DNA from: Maribellus maritimus | Lineage (GTDB): Bacteria > Bacteroidota > Bacteroidia > Bacteroidales > Prolixibacteraceae | Length of the DNA: 64,000 nt | Assembly (NCBI RefSeq): GCF_022267315.1 | Contig: NZ_JAIKLE010000028.1 | Coordinates: forward strand, 25,469 to 89,468 | Direction of reading: 5' to 3' | Shown: piece by piece, positions 34,540 through 43,455 of the stretch | How positions within the stretch are numbered: position 1 is the stretch's first letter | Layout of the letters: each line of letters opens with the position of its first letter | Made by a program: the position numbers and the translations under genes | Notes under the pieces: generated by a model | What the model saw: only the letters and a program-made list of their open reading frames with translations | Database searches by the model: none | Told to the model about the DNA's origin: nothing

Positions 34540-36099
34540 ATGAAACACAAAATGCTTTACTATCCGGTTATTTTTCTAGTGATATTACTGGCCGGATGCG
34601 GTTCCAAAAAAGAAGAAAAGAAGGAGGTGGATATTTATCAACCGACATGGGAATCTCTTGAAAAAGTTAATCCTGTTCCGGAGTGGTTTAAAGATGCCAA
34701 GTTTGGTATCTATTTTCATTGGGGTGTTTATTCTGTTCCTGCTTTTGCCAACGAATGGTATCCCAAAAATATGTATGGTGTTGACTCCCGGGTGAACAAA
34801 CATCATAAAGAAGTTTATGGAGATCTTGCATCGGAATGGCCCTATCATTATTTTATTGAGGGAGCAAAAGACAAACAGGGCAATTGGGCTGAGTTTGCTC
34901 CAAAATTAAAATCGAATGGAGGAGAATTCGATCCGGCAGAATGGGCTCAATTATTTGCCGATGCCGGAGCAAAGTTTGCAGGGCCGGTTGCCGAGCACCA
35001 CGATGGTTTTTCGATGTGGGCAAGCAAAGTAAATCCCTGGAATGCCAAAGATAAAGGCCCCCAAATGGATCTTGTAAAAGTTTTGGCTGATGCCATACGT
35101 GAAAAAGATATGAAATTGATTCTTTCAATGCATCATGCCTATAACATTACCGGTTTTTATGAACATGTTCCAAAAACAGATGATCCTGAACTTCAAAAAT
35201 TATATGGGCAATTAGGCAAAGAAAAAAATGAACAGGTTTGGCTCGAAAAACACAAGGAGATTATTGACAATTACCAGCCAGATATAATTTGGCAGGATTT
35301 TAACCTTACCGAGATTACGGATTCCGTTTTGCTGCAGTTTGTAGCTTATTATTATAATTCAGCCAATAAATGGAACAAGGAAGTTGTAAACACCTATAAA
35401 GATGCTCTGAATACAGATGTTGCCGTATTGGACTATGAACGCGGAGGGCCTTTTGAACTCAAAGACTACTATTGGCTTACTGATGATGCCATTAGTCGTT
35501 CTAGTTGGTGTTATACGGAAGGAATTGGTTACTATTCAGCAACCGCAGTACTTCATAGTTTGTTTGACCGCATCAGTAAAAACGGGAACCTGCTACTGAA
35601 TATTTCCCCCAAAGCCGATGGCAGCATTCCTCAAAAACAAAAAGATATTCTTTTAGCCATGGGAAATTGGCTTAAAAAATATGGAGAAGCAGTTTATTCT
35701 ACACGGGCATGGGTGAAGTTTGGCGAAGGTCCAACAGAAATGGGATCAGGTCATCCTCATGGTGAAGGTGCCTCTTTTACTACTCCTGTAGAAGGAACGT
35801 CGGATGACATTCGGTTTACACGAAGTAAGGATAACAAAACATTGTATGCCATTGTACTCGGGTGGCCTGAAGACAATACTGTAACAGTTGAATCACTTGC
35901 TCAGGGGAATATTAATTTGGCCTCACTACAGTCGGTTTTTTTACTAAATCAAAATTCACCTGTGAATCTCGAACATTATCAGGAGAAGGATGGATTACGT
36001 GTTGTTTTACCTGCCAAGCCGGAAAATGAAATGGCATATGTGATTAAATTTAATTTTGAGGGAGAAATTCCTGGATGGAAAAAAATAGCGGAAGAATAG
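34540..36099 (+). CDS. GH29 alpha-L-fucosidase lipoprotein (519 aa)
   Basis: Lipoprotein signal with lipobox LLAGC (Cys20), so probably attached to the outer or inner membrane facing the periplasm or surface. The GH29 barrel starts WFKDAKFGIYFHWGVYS and contains AEHHDGFSMW (about 151-160). The nucleophile Asp is most likely D253 in DIIWQDFN, where most relatives have a WFD motif. A C-terminal beta-sandwich follows from about 440. GH29 enzymes release terminal L-fucose with retention. The product would feed the dehydrogenases encoded just upstream. The 116-bp gap before it shows no gene. A bidirectional terminator follows at 36228-36268. The linkage preference is not visible. Confidence 0.92.
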   Translation: MKHKMLYYPVIFLVILLAGCGSKKEEKKEVDIYQPTWESLEKVNPVPEWFKDAKFGIYFHWGVYSVPAFANEWYPKNMYGVDSRVNKHHKEVYGDLASEWPYHYFIEGAKDKQGNWAEFAPKLKSNGGEFDPAEWAQLFADAGAKFAGPVAEHHDGFSMWASKVNPWNAKDKGPQMDLVKVLADAIREKDMKLILSMHHAYNITGFYEHVPKTDDPELQKLYGQLGKEKNEQVWLEKHKEIIDNYQPDIIWQDFNLTEITDSVLLQFVAYYYNSANKWNKEVVNTYKDALNTDVAVLDYERGGPFELKDYYWLTDDAISRSSWCYTEGIGYYSATAVLHSLFDRISKNGNLLLNISPKADGSIPQKQKDILLAMGNWLKKYGEAVYSTRAWVKFGEGPTEMGSGHPHGEGASFTTPVEGTSDDIRFTRSKDNKTLYAIVLGWPEDNTVTVESLAQGNINLASLQSVFLLNQNSPVNLEHYQEKDGLRVVLPAKPENEMAYVIKFNFEGEIPGWKKIAEE

Positions 36100-36227
36100 T
36101 CGAATACAACTTGTTAATTAATACCAAAGAATTATTTTATATTTTGTAAATCAAGTTTTCCGAAAACCTATAGTTAAGAATACACAGCATTATACTCTGA
36201 AAAGTTAAACTTAGTAAGTTTAAAAAT

Positions 36228-36268
36228 AAAAACACCGTCCCAAGAACTTGTTTTGAGACGGTGTTTTT
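36228..36268. terminator. Bidirectional terminator between fucosidase and RRM genes
   Basis: Long stem (AAAAACACCGTC with GACGGTGTTTTT) flanked by A and T runs on both sides. It lies 6 bp past the stop of the minus-strand RRM gene and about 130 bp past the plus-strand fucosidase, so it can serve both. Confidence 0.8.
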
Positions 36269-36273
36269 CATTT

Positions 36274-36702
36274 CTAATACCTGTCGTTTTCTCTGTCTGA
36301 ATAACCACCGCCGCCACCGCGGCCCCGGTTATCGAATCTTCGGCCACCGCCGCCGCCACCGCGGCGATCATCGCGGCGTTGGAAGCCACCGCCACCACCT
36401 CTGTTTTGGAAACCACCTCTATGCTGGCCCCCAAAACCACGACCGCCAGAGCGGTTTTCTGTTCGCGGATTGGCTTGTTTAACAACAATCTGATTCCCAT
36501 CCTGTTCACTTTCGTTGAGGGCGTTGATTGCTTCATTCGCTTCGTCGTCATTTGGCATTTCAACAAAGCCAAAACCTTTTGAGTTTCCGGTTTCTCTGTC
36601 AAAAATAACTTTGGCAGATGCTACTTCTCCAAACTGTGAGAAGAGTTCTTGTAAGTCGTCACCTGTTGTAGATGAACTTAACTTTGCAACAAATAAATTC
36701 AT
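36274..36702 (-). CDS. RRM-type RNA-binding protein with glycine/arginine-rich tail (142 aa)
   Basis: A single RNA recognition motif occupies residues 1-76, with RNP2 LFVAKL at 3-8 and RNP1 KGFGFVEM at 42-49, including the aromatic residues that stack on RNA bases. The tail (about 80-142) is made of RGG- and GGGGG-rich segments, as in cold-induced RRM proteins of cyanobacteria and Bacteroidota. Such proteins probably bind RNA during stress or cold and may help RNA folding; the disordered RGG tail may support condensation. It is a single-gene unit with its own terminator. Another reading frame overlaps the gene on the same strand, but it only encodes a low-complexity shadow. Confidence 0.92.
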   Translation of the reverse strand: MNLFVAKLSSSTTGDDLQELFSQFGEVASAKVIFDRETGNSKGFGFVEMPNDDEANEAINALNESEQDGNQIVVKQANPRTENRSGGRGFGGQHRGGFQNRGGGGGFQRRDDRRGGGGGGRRFDNRGRGGGGGYSDRENDRY

Positions 36703-37047
36703 AAAAAATTGAACAAATAATAATAAAATAAATAATTAAATACTGAGAAGTTGTTTTCTCTACCAGATTAGACAATTACTGAACATTTTAGTTCTCAATG
36801 ATTTTTATACATTGCAGTAAAAATTAAAAACAGTCAATTACTTTACCCAAATAGTAAAAACAATATTTTCTTCCATATACAAAATAACGCACATTTTAGC
36901 AGATAATCTAATTTATTTTGTATGATTTTAAATAATTACATTAAAAAACCTTCCCGAAGGAAGGCTCTGTAAGGTGAGATCAATTATTTTTTTATTAATA
37001 AATCTGATTCAAATTTATAAAATTTAACTTCAAAAAGAATTAATTAC
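36703..37047. other. Gene-free stretch with RRM leader and a terminator
   Basis: The first ~70 bases are the RRM gene leader and promoter region, AT-rich, without a clear box. The part at 36941-36964 is the terminator described separately. No gene is visible. Confidence 0.4.
36941..36964 (-). terminator. Intrinsic terminator with UUCG loop
   Basis: On the minus strand: CCTTCC-TTCG-GGAAGG followed by TTTTTT. A six-pair stem closed by the very stable UUCG tetraloop and a T run is a standard intrinsic terminator, here for the cytidylate-kinase-like gene ending at 37048. Confidence 0.8.
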
Positions 37048-37770
37048 TTAAAGATTGAACTGTGAGCTTATTATTTTTTTGTCTTTTAATATGTTGATAA
37101 CGGCATCTACGATCTGATCGTCCTCCAGCGATGCATAATTAAAGATAATGTCAAAATCATTGTTTTCAGCCTTTCTTCCAATAATTTTCTCAATAAATGA
37201 ATCCCGTTTTTGATCCATTTCATTAATGTATTTCGCGGCTTCTGCCTGGCTTAGATCTTTGAGCTGCATTACTCTGTTGATTCGCCACTCTGTGGGCGCT
37301 TCAAGTCTTATGTTTAGTTTGTCAGGAACATTCCGAAGTATTACTCCTGCCGAACGGCCAACAATAATTTTTCGGCCCGAAGTAGCTAATTTACAAACCA
37401 CTCCTTTGAAAATGTCAATTAGCTTTTTGTCTGAGATATCATAAATCGTTTCATTTGAAAAAGCACGGGCAACTTCTTTCATCATTCTTACCGCCTCTGC
37501 CTTGTCATCATAACTTCCGTTATTAATTTCAATTATCATATTTTCAACTACATCTGAAAATATTGTTTTATCAACCCAGCTCCATTCTGCGTCGGTTTTT
37601 GTTTCCGACATATAACTGTAGCCCGTTAATATCTTAGAGAGTTTTATTGCGATACGCTGCGCAGAACAACCTGCCTGACGCGAGATTGTTACTACGGGGC
37701 CGGGGAAATCCCCGGTTTCAAGGTTAAAACAGGAAAATGTATGTAAATAGTTGTTTAAGAACCTCTCCAT
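37048..37770 (-). CDS. Cytidylate kinase-like family protein (240 aa)
   Basis: P-loop kinase-like protein of the cytidylate-kinase-like family (Pfam Cytidylate_kin2). The front contains PVVTISRQAGCSAQRIAIKL (about 25-44), where the usual GxxGxGKS P-loop is replaced by the SRQxGSGG-type variant. IIVGRSAGVILRNVP (about 138-152) and the RLEAPTEWRINRVMQ stretch (about 156-170) follow the same family. Proteins like this are common in Bacteroidota and anaerobes as stand-alone genes; the substrate is not established. No signal peptide. The gene stands alone with its own terminator. A true CMP kinase is less likely because of the altered P-loop and missing CMP-binding pattern. Confidence 0.8.
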   Translation of the reverse strand: MERFLNNYLHTFSCFNLETGDFPGPVVTISRQAGCSAQRIAIKLSKILTGYSYMSETKTDAEWSWVDKTIFSDVVENMIIEINNGSYDDKAEAVRMMKEVARAFSNETIYDISDKKLIDIFKGVVCKLATSGRKIIVGRSAGVILRNVPDKLNIRLEAPTEWRINRVMQLKDLSQAEAAKYINEMDQKRDSFIEKIIGRKAENNDFDIIFNYASLEDDQIVDAVINILKDKKIISSQFNL

Positions 37771-37967
37771 TTTAAGGTTATTATTTAAGGTTAATCATTC
37801 GAAGTTACAATCAAATATTTTTTATTTAAGCATTATGTGTTATACAATACCTCTTTTTTTTAATGTTATTCAACAACTTTCCCGGACCTTTTTGGAAGGA
37901 TTAATTTTAAATTTTAGTGTTTTCAGGTTAACTTTATACGATTTTGTTAAAAAGTAAACGGGGCTTA

Positions 37968-37994
37968 AGCCAGAGAAAGAGAAATGGTCTGGCT
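37968..37994 (+). other. Hairpin in the leader of the Gfo/Idh/MocA gene
   Basis: Seven-base inverted repeat AGCCAGA/TCTGGCT with a 13-base loop, followed by CCTTTT, ending about 20 bp before the start codon. It could be the terminator of a short upstream transcript or a leader structure. Weak evidence. Confidence 0.35.
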
Positions 37995-38013
37995 CCTTTT
38001 AATATAATAAATT

Positions 38014-39060
38014 ATGAATCAGCCAATAAAAGTTGCAATATCTTCATTTGGATTATCAGGACAGGCATTTCACGGGCCTTCTTTAAAAGTAAACTCAGGT
38101 TTTGAAGTGCTTCAGGTTTTGGAACGCTCAAAAGAGTTATCTCAAAGTTTATTTCCAGATGCAGAAATAGTCCGTAATTTTCAGGAGATAGTTAATAACT
38201 CTGCCGTTGAACTTGTAATTGTAAATACTCCCGACTATTTACACTTTGAGATGGCAAAACAAGTGATAAACGCGGGCAAGCATCTTGTTGTTGAAAAGCC
38301 TGTGGCACAAAAAAGTGCAGAAGCTGCCGAATTGGTGCGGCTGGCAAAAGAAAAAGGTGTGGTATTTACAGTATATCAAAACCGACGTCTGGACGGTGAT
38401 TTTTTAACTGTGAAGAAAATCCTGGAGCAGGGAAATCTGGGAAGGCTGGTGGAATTTGAATCGCATTTTGATAGATACAGGACTTATATAACACCTGACA
38501 CGTGGAAAGAAGAAGGCGACGAGTATATCGGTGTTTTATATAACCTGGGTTCCCATATGGTCGATCAGGCGTATATTTTATTTGGCAAACCTTCGTCAGT
38601 AAATGCTAATTTAAAAATTGTGAGAACTGGTGGGAAAGTAGCTGACTATTACGACATAAGACTGGAATACGAAAATTTTACTGCAATTTTGAAATGTTCT
38701 TATTTGGTTATGGATCCCGGACCACGCTACAGTTTATATGGTGAATACGGAACTTTTCATAAATGGGGTATCGATCCGCAGGAAGATGTGCTACGAACAG
38801 GGAAGTTGCCGCAGGGACCGGATTGGGGCAAAGAAGCTGAAAGTGAATGGGGAAAAATAATCTATGAAAGAGATGGCTTAAAGTTTCTGGGGAAAGTAGA
38901 AACCATTCAGGGGGATTATCCTTTTTTTTATAAAAACCTGTATGATGCTATCAGAAAAGGAAAAGAATTGCTTGTAAAACCGGAGGAAACAGTAGAAGTT
39001 TTGGAAATTCTGGAAGCTTGTATGGAAAGTAACCGAAAAAAATCGGCAATCATACTTTAA
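38014..39060 (+). CDS. Gfo/Idh/MocA family oxidoreductase (348 aa)
   Basis: NAD(P)-dependent sugar-type oxidoreductase. The N-terminal Rossmann fold (IKVAISSFGLSGQAFHGPSL) departs from the usual GxGxxG but keeps the spacing, and the conserved EKP (HLVVEKPVA, about 92-100) is present. The C-terminal alpha/beta domain contains YNLGSHMVDQA (about 177-187) with the histidine commonly used in catalysis. The length is standard. It is a lone gene between unrelated neighbours. It resembles the scyllo-inositol/YdgJ-like group by general layout, but the substrate is not determined. Confidence 0.87.
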   Translation: MNQPIKVAISSFGLSGQAFHGPSLKVNSGFEVLQVLERSKELSQSLFPDAEIVRNFQEIVNNSAVELVIVNTPDYLHFEMAKQVINAGKHLVVEKPVAQKSAEAAELVRLAKEKGVVFTVYQNRRLDGDFLTVKKILEQGNLGRLVEFESHFDRYRTYITPDTWKEEGDEYIGVLYNLGSHMVDQAYILFGKPSSVNANLKIVRTGGKVADYYDIRLEYENFTAILKCSYLVMDPGPRYSLYGEYGTFHKWGIDPQEDVLRTGKLPQGPDWGKEAESEWGKIIYERDGLKFLGKVETIQGDYPFFYKNLYDAIRKGKELLVKPEETVEVLEILEACMESNRKKSAIIL

Positions 39061-39107
39061 AGATATTGAGAAATTTAAGGTGTCTCGTTTCAAATATCTT
39101 TATTTTT
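39059..39107 (+). terminator. Probable terminator after the Gfo/Idh/MocA gene
   Basis: AAAGATATT pairs with AATATCTTT, with partly paired GAGAAA/TTTC inside and ATTTTT following. AT-rich and imperfect, but placed right at the stop codon. Confidence 0.45.
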
Positions 39108-39460
39108 ACCGGAACGATTTTACGGGCAACTGCAGATACACATTGCTTTAATATTCAACTCTTTTTTGTATCCAAACCTGCACGTTTCTTTTAATTCGGA
39201 GTCTGTTTGACAATTTATTACCTAATAGGTATCCATTGAAGATAACACTCCAAAAGTTTTTTTATGCAAATTTAAGAGTTGTATAGTCAGATAGCATCTT
39301 AACTTTAGAGTTGATGTTTTTCCTAAAATTGATTTGGCGGGAATTTATATGCCGGTCAATTAATTTCGTTATCTGATTTGATTTTGAAATACGAGGACGA
39401 ATTAATTTAATTATGACGCAACCTAATACATTATTTCGCATCTACTAAAAAAACAACCTA
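39061..39460. other. Gene-free stretch before the T9SS type B gene
   Basis: About 400 AT-rich bases. After the weak terminator at the left end it contains a promoter candidate at 39279-39307. I see no reading frame worth calling. Confidence 0.4.
39279..39307 (+). promoter_or_regulatory. Candidate Bacteroidota-type promoter
   Basis: TTG at 39279-39281, 18 bases, then TAACTTTA at 39300-39307, near the phylum consensus (TTTG, 19 bases, TAnnTTTG). It would leave a leader of about 150 bases before the T9SS type B gene. The last base of the -7 box does not match. Confidence 0.25.
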
Positions 39461-42205
39461 ATGAAACCGGCATTCGTCTTGTTACTCTTATCTTTTTTTT
39501 TAATTGTTAATTATGCCTTCGCGCAAAAAGAGGCTTCGGTTTGGTTAATAGGTTCACAAAAACAATTTAATTTTCAAACAGGTAGTTTTGCCCTGTCGGA
39601 TTTTGATGGAAATGCTACAGCAAAGTCTGCTATTTGTGATAAGGGTGGGAACTTACTAATGTATACAAACGGGCGTCAAATCTGGAATAAAAACGATGAT
39701 CTGCTTATTAATGGTGAAGAGCTAATACCACCTGCCGCGTTTACTAATAATGCTCCTGTTTTTATTCCTTATCCGGGAAAAGAAAGTAAATACATTCTTT
39801 TGTATGAAGAAGTGTATTACGAGATTATTTTGGGTGAATATCAGAATACTTTGTATTATGCCGAAATAGATGTTAACGCAAATAATGGGAGGGGAGAGGT
39901 TATTAAACAAAAAGTAAAGCTTCATAATAATTATCATTCGTGGGTTTCGGTGTGTGGCTATTGCAACAACAGTTATTTTTGGATTGTTGTCGACCAAAAT
40001 ACCAACGTCGTAGACGAAATAAAGACAGACAGAATTTTCTTTTACAAAGTTGGCGAAAACGGTGTAGAAACGGAACCAAGAATAAATGACAATGTATCTA
40101 TTGGCAACTCTTCCGGCTACAGGTTCTCTCCGAATGGCGATAAATTGTTTTTTATGGTGGGTGGAAGCTACGACGAAGGTGAAAAAGTAGCTGATTTTAA
40201 TTTTGAAACGGGTGATTTATACAATATCAGATTTCTCGACCTCAACTTGAATCATGCAAAAGAATTTTCACCCGATAGTAGATTTTTATACTTTTTTTCG
40301 GGCTCAGAACTTGTTCAGATTGATGTTCGATATACCAGTGTGGCAAAGATACAGGATTCAGCCAAAGTTGTTCTCCGGCTGCCATCAAGTGAAGATTTGC
40401 CCTATCCAGGGCAGGGATTACAATTGGCACCCGATGGAAAAATTTATTTTGATTACTACGACGTTCCCAACAATTCAAAAAAAATGGGAAGGATTAATGC
40501 ACCAAACGAGAAAGGCGATGCATGTAGCATTGAATTAAACGTTTCATCGTTGGACTATAGTATTCCCCGCATGCCCGATTTTGTGACCAGCTTTTTTAGA
40601 GAAAAGATGGATGGATTTGTAGATGAGGTAGTTCCGGAAGCCGGTCCTAAACTGGAAATTTGTTCTCGGTCTTCAGAAGCAATTGGAATAGCTCAAATTA
40701 CAGATTCCAGGTATCAGTGGCTTTATGATGATTATTTATCCAACCCATTTATTTCACAACCGGTTTTTAACGCACCTCTTAATTATAACGACCCTTTTAC
40801 ATTACCAATAGTACTAAGGACAACTGATAAAAATTGCTGGGTAAATTTCGACACAACTATGGTAACGGTAAATCCAATTCCTGAAAAGATACCAATAGAT
40901 GGCAGTTGGTCGGTCTGTCCGTATGTTAAAGAGGTCGATTACTGGACCGAGAATAATCATAATGTTATTTATTGGTTGGCCGATGGTGGAGACATTGTCG
41001 CAAACCCTGCTGTAGAAAAGGTGAAAATTAACTGGGGAGATACGAATTTGGATGCATCAGTGAGTGTATATTCTGAGAATAGTTACGGTTGTTATTCCGA
41101 CACAACAGTTTTTCCAGTTCGTATAAATGTTGAGCTACTTACCGAAACACCCAATGGGCCCGATGATATTTGTATAGCAAATGCAAAAAATATCATTTAT
41201 GAAATCAAAAAAACGAATGGTTCCGTTTACGATTGGAATCCTATGGGAGGCGAAGTAATTTACGGACAGGGAACAAACAAAGTTCATGTTCAATGGACGG
41301 AATCGGGACAAAACCGGTTAACGGTGCACGAGACAAGTGTGACTATTGACACAGTTTGTTATGGAGAGTCGGAACCGCTCTATGTTAACGTGGTAAACGA
41401 CAGCCTGGAAATTGACCTTCAAAATGTTAGTTTCAATAAGGATAATAATATTGTGGTTGACTATTATTCAGAAAGACTCAGAAGCAATAACCACTCTTTG
41501 ATTTTATCTGTCAGCGAATTCGGAGAAATGTCTGATGAAATGGAAATAAAAGGAACTTTTAGTGGTCGATATATATTTAAACCTTCTGCCTATAATTTGA
41601 AACCTGAAATTTTTACATTGGGAGTTATCAATTCATGCAATGAAACTTTTACTTCCAATTCTCTGCAAACCGTTGTCCTTCGTGGCAATGAAATACAGCC
41701 GGAAGGAATAGTTCGTTTAAGCTGGAATAATAATAGATTTTGGAATGAAGCGAACATTAAAAATGAAATTTGGCACTCTGCTGATGGAAAAAGTAATTGG
41801 GAGTTGGTAAAAAATGTTGGTCAGGATACTGAATTTATGTACACCAGTAGCAGTATGTCTTTACTTCATTATTTTAAAATAAAGGAAACCAACACGGTAG
41901 CGGGGGTTGAGTCGTGGTCAAACACCATTGAAGTGGAAATAGAAGGAAATTTGATAATCCCAGATGTTTTTACGCCGAATGGAGATGGTATAAATGACAA
42001 ATGGGAAATTGGAAATATCGACTTTTATCCGTTTCAAAAGGTCGTTATTTATAACCGTTATGGGCAAATTGTTTATACATGCGAAAGGGAGTATGTTCCA
42101 TGGGATGGAAAAATTGACGGGAAAATTATTCAGGGAACCTATATGTATCAATTGATTTTCGATTCAAGTAACAAAAAATACGGTCAGGTAACAATTCTAC
42201 GATGA
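39461..42205 (+). CDS. T9SS type B secreted protein with gliding-motility-type C-terminal domain (914 aa)
   Basis: Signal peptide at 1-21 (ending NYAFA). Residues 25-390 look like a beta-propeller (WLIGSQKQFNFQTGSFAL, FSPDSRFLYFFSGSELVQID, LQLAPDGKIYF), a form common in these secreted proteins. PKD/Ig-like domains follow (about 400-830). The last ~85 residues (VFTPNGDGINDKWEI ... YNRYGQIVYT ... WDGKIDGKIIQGTYMYQL) are the type B T9SS sorting domain, formerly named gliding-motility-associated. It is exported across the outer membrane and probably kept at the surface together with the PorP/SprF-like protein encoded next, whose start overlaps this stop by 4 bp. Ligand unknown. Confidence 0.9.
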   Translation: MKPAFVLLLLSFFLIVNYAFAQKEASVWLIGSQKQFNFQTGSFALSDFDGNATAKSAICDKGGNLLMYTNGRQIWNKNDDLLINGEELIPPAAFTNNAPVFIPYPGKESKYILLYEEVYYEIILGEYQNTLYYAEIDVNANNGRGEVIKQKVKLHNNYHSWVSVCGYCNNSYFWIVVDQNTNVVDEIKTDRIFFYKVGENGVETEPRINDNVSIGNSSGYRFSPNGDKLFFMVGGSYDEGEKVADFNFETGDLYNIRFLDLNLNHAKEFSPDSRFLYFFSGSELVQIDVRYTSVAKIQDSAKVVLRLPSSEDLPYPGQGLQLAPDGKIYFDYYDVPNNSKKMGRINAPNEKGDACSIELNVSSLDYSIPRMPDFVTSFFREKMDGFVDEVVPEAGPKLEICSRSSEAIGIAQITDSRYQWLYDDYLSNPFISQPVFNAPLNYNDPFTLPIVLRTTDKNCWVNFDTTMVTVNPIPEKIPIDGSWSVCPYVKEVDYWTENNHNVIYWLADGGDIVANPAVEKVKINWGDTNLDASVSVYSENSYGCYSDTTVFPVRINVELLTETPNGPDDICIANAKNIIYEIKKTNGSVYDWNPMGGEVIYGQGTNKVHVQWTESGQNRLTVHETSVTIDTVCYGESEPLYVNVVNDSLEIDLQNVSFNKDNNIVVDYYSERLRSNNHSLILSVSEFGEMSDEMEIKGTFSGRYIFKPSAYNLKPEIFTLGVINSCNETFTSNSLQTVVLRGNEIQPEGIVRLSWNNNRFWNEANIKNEIWHSADGKSNWELVKNVGQDTEFMYTSSSMSLLHYFKIKETNTVAGVESWSNTIEVEIEGNLIIPDVFTPNGDGINDKWEIGNIDFYPFQKVVIYNRYGQIVYTCEREYVPWDGKIDGKIIQGTYMYQLIFDSSNKKYGQVTILR

Positions 42206-43125
42206 GAAGAACAGGAATAATATTGTTTCTTTTAAGTTTGCATCTTTTGTTTAATAAGCTAAGGGCGCAGGATTTTCCGTATCACTATTTTAATCATATT
42301 TCTCCAATCATTAATAACCCTTCCCTGGCAGCACTTAATAGTAAAATAGAAGTAAATTCTGCCTCATATTCAATGTGGGCAGGTGGTTTTAAACCAGTTA
42401 ATGATTATTTGGTGAGTTTTGCCATATCTCCAAATCCGAAAGATAACCTGCGAAGAAGTTATTTTCAGCCATATGTAGGCTTGGGTGCTGTTTTTCTTCA
42501 TGAAGATATTGGTCCTTTTAATCAAAATATTCTACAACTTATTTATGCTTACCATATTCCAGTAACAAGAACTAATTTACTTTCATTTGGGGTGAATGTA
42601 TTGGTTGAAAATTTGGAAATTAATGTAAATGAATTAACAGCCCGGCAAGCCGATGATCCCAGACTACTCTCCGGGAACAATAATTCAATTCGATTTGATG
42701 GAGGGTTTGGTGCTTCGTTAAGCGGGAGGGATTTTCGTGTTTCTTTATCTGTATTAAATCTTATGCCGGCTGATTATAAATTTAATAACAATTCGGTTAG
42801 CGATCTGGCGAATTATAGAAAGTTTTTTATATCGGGAAATTATAGGATTGTGTTGAATGATAAGTTTACTTTTCAGCCAAATTTAGTTTTGAGAAATACG
42901 GTGGAGGAAAAGATTGGATTTGATTCAATGGCTGATTTTAACTTGTATTTATTGTCAGTGGGAATGGGATACAGAACTGAAAGTTCAATTTTTGTATTTG
43001 CAAAAATACCTTTTCATAATTTCTTTTTTTCCTACACTTCAGAAAATCCTTTAAAATCAAATCATATGATCGGTAATGGACATATTTTTTCTGTTGGGTG
43101 GGTTTGGAAACAAACAGATCGGTAG
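42202..43125 (+). CDS. PorP/SprF-family outer-membrane protein (307 aa)
   Basis: Signal peptide at 1-22 (ending LRAQ), then a barrel of PorP/SprF type with the family opening FNHISPIINNPSLAAL and YSMWAGGFKPVNDYLVSFA, and many short beta strands to the end. Proteins of this family are partners of type B T9SS cargo, helping to export or anchor them; genes usually sit directly after the cargo gene, as here with an ATGA overlap. So it is probably the dedicated anchor of the 914-residue protein, rather than the core PorP of the secretion machine. Confidence 0.9.
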   Translation: MRRTGIILFLLSLHLLFNKLRAQDFPYHYFNHISPIINNPSLAALNSKIEVNSASYSMWAGGFKPVNDYLVSFAISPNPKDNLRRSYFQPYVGLGAVFLHEDIGPFNQNILQLIYAYHIPVTRTNLLSFGVNVLVENLEINVNELTARQADDPRLLSGNNNSIRFDGGFGASLSGRDFRVSLSVLNLMPADYKFNNNSVSDLANYRKFFISGNYRIVLNDKFTFQPNLVLRNTVEEKIGFDSMADFNLYLLSVGMGYRTESSIFVFAKIPFHNFFFSYTSENPLKSNHMIGNGHIFSVGWVWKQTDR

Positions 43126-43455
43126 ATTATATCCATATTTGTGAACGAGTCATAGAATTTTTCAAAAAAAAAATTGAAACTCTTACCTTATCAAATAGGC
43201 CATTCTGATGTGAAACGAGGAATTTTTTTAAGGTTATGCAGAGTTGATTTATAGATTTTATCAAGCGGTTTTTTATCAGGTCTGGTTTTATAAAATACAA
43301 ACCCTTAGGCTCATCCGAAAACTTGTCAATTACCTTTACCAAATTTTTAAAGAATTGGCACTAGGAAAAATATAACGATCTGTTTTCTTTCCCCTGTTTC
43401 TTCCAAAACATTGATTGATTCGTAGCGTTTCATAAATGGTAAAACAAAATAGTTT
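43126..43455. other. Gene-free stretch between T9SS pair and YyaL-type gene
   Basis: About 330 AT-rich bases with several long A and T runs. A short minus-strand frame exists, but it has no family resemblance and no start context. Promoter of the next gene presumably lies near the right end; no clear box. Confidence 0.35.

Noticed and set aside
36174..36602. Second open frame overlapping the RRM gene on the same strand
   Set aside because: It is a +1 shadow caused by the GC-rich glycine codons and runs through the terminator; the RRM frame has real RNP motifs.
43127..43342. Short minus-strand open frame in the gap before the YyaL-type gene
   Set aside because: AT-rich, no recognisable family, poor start region; treated as non-coding.
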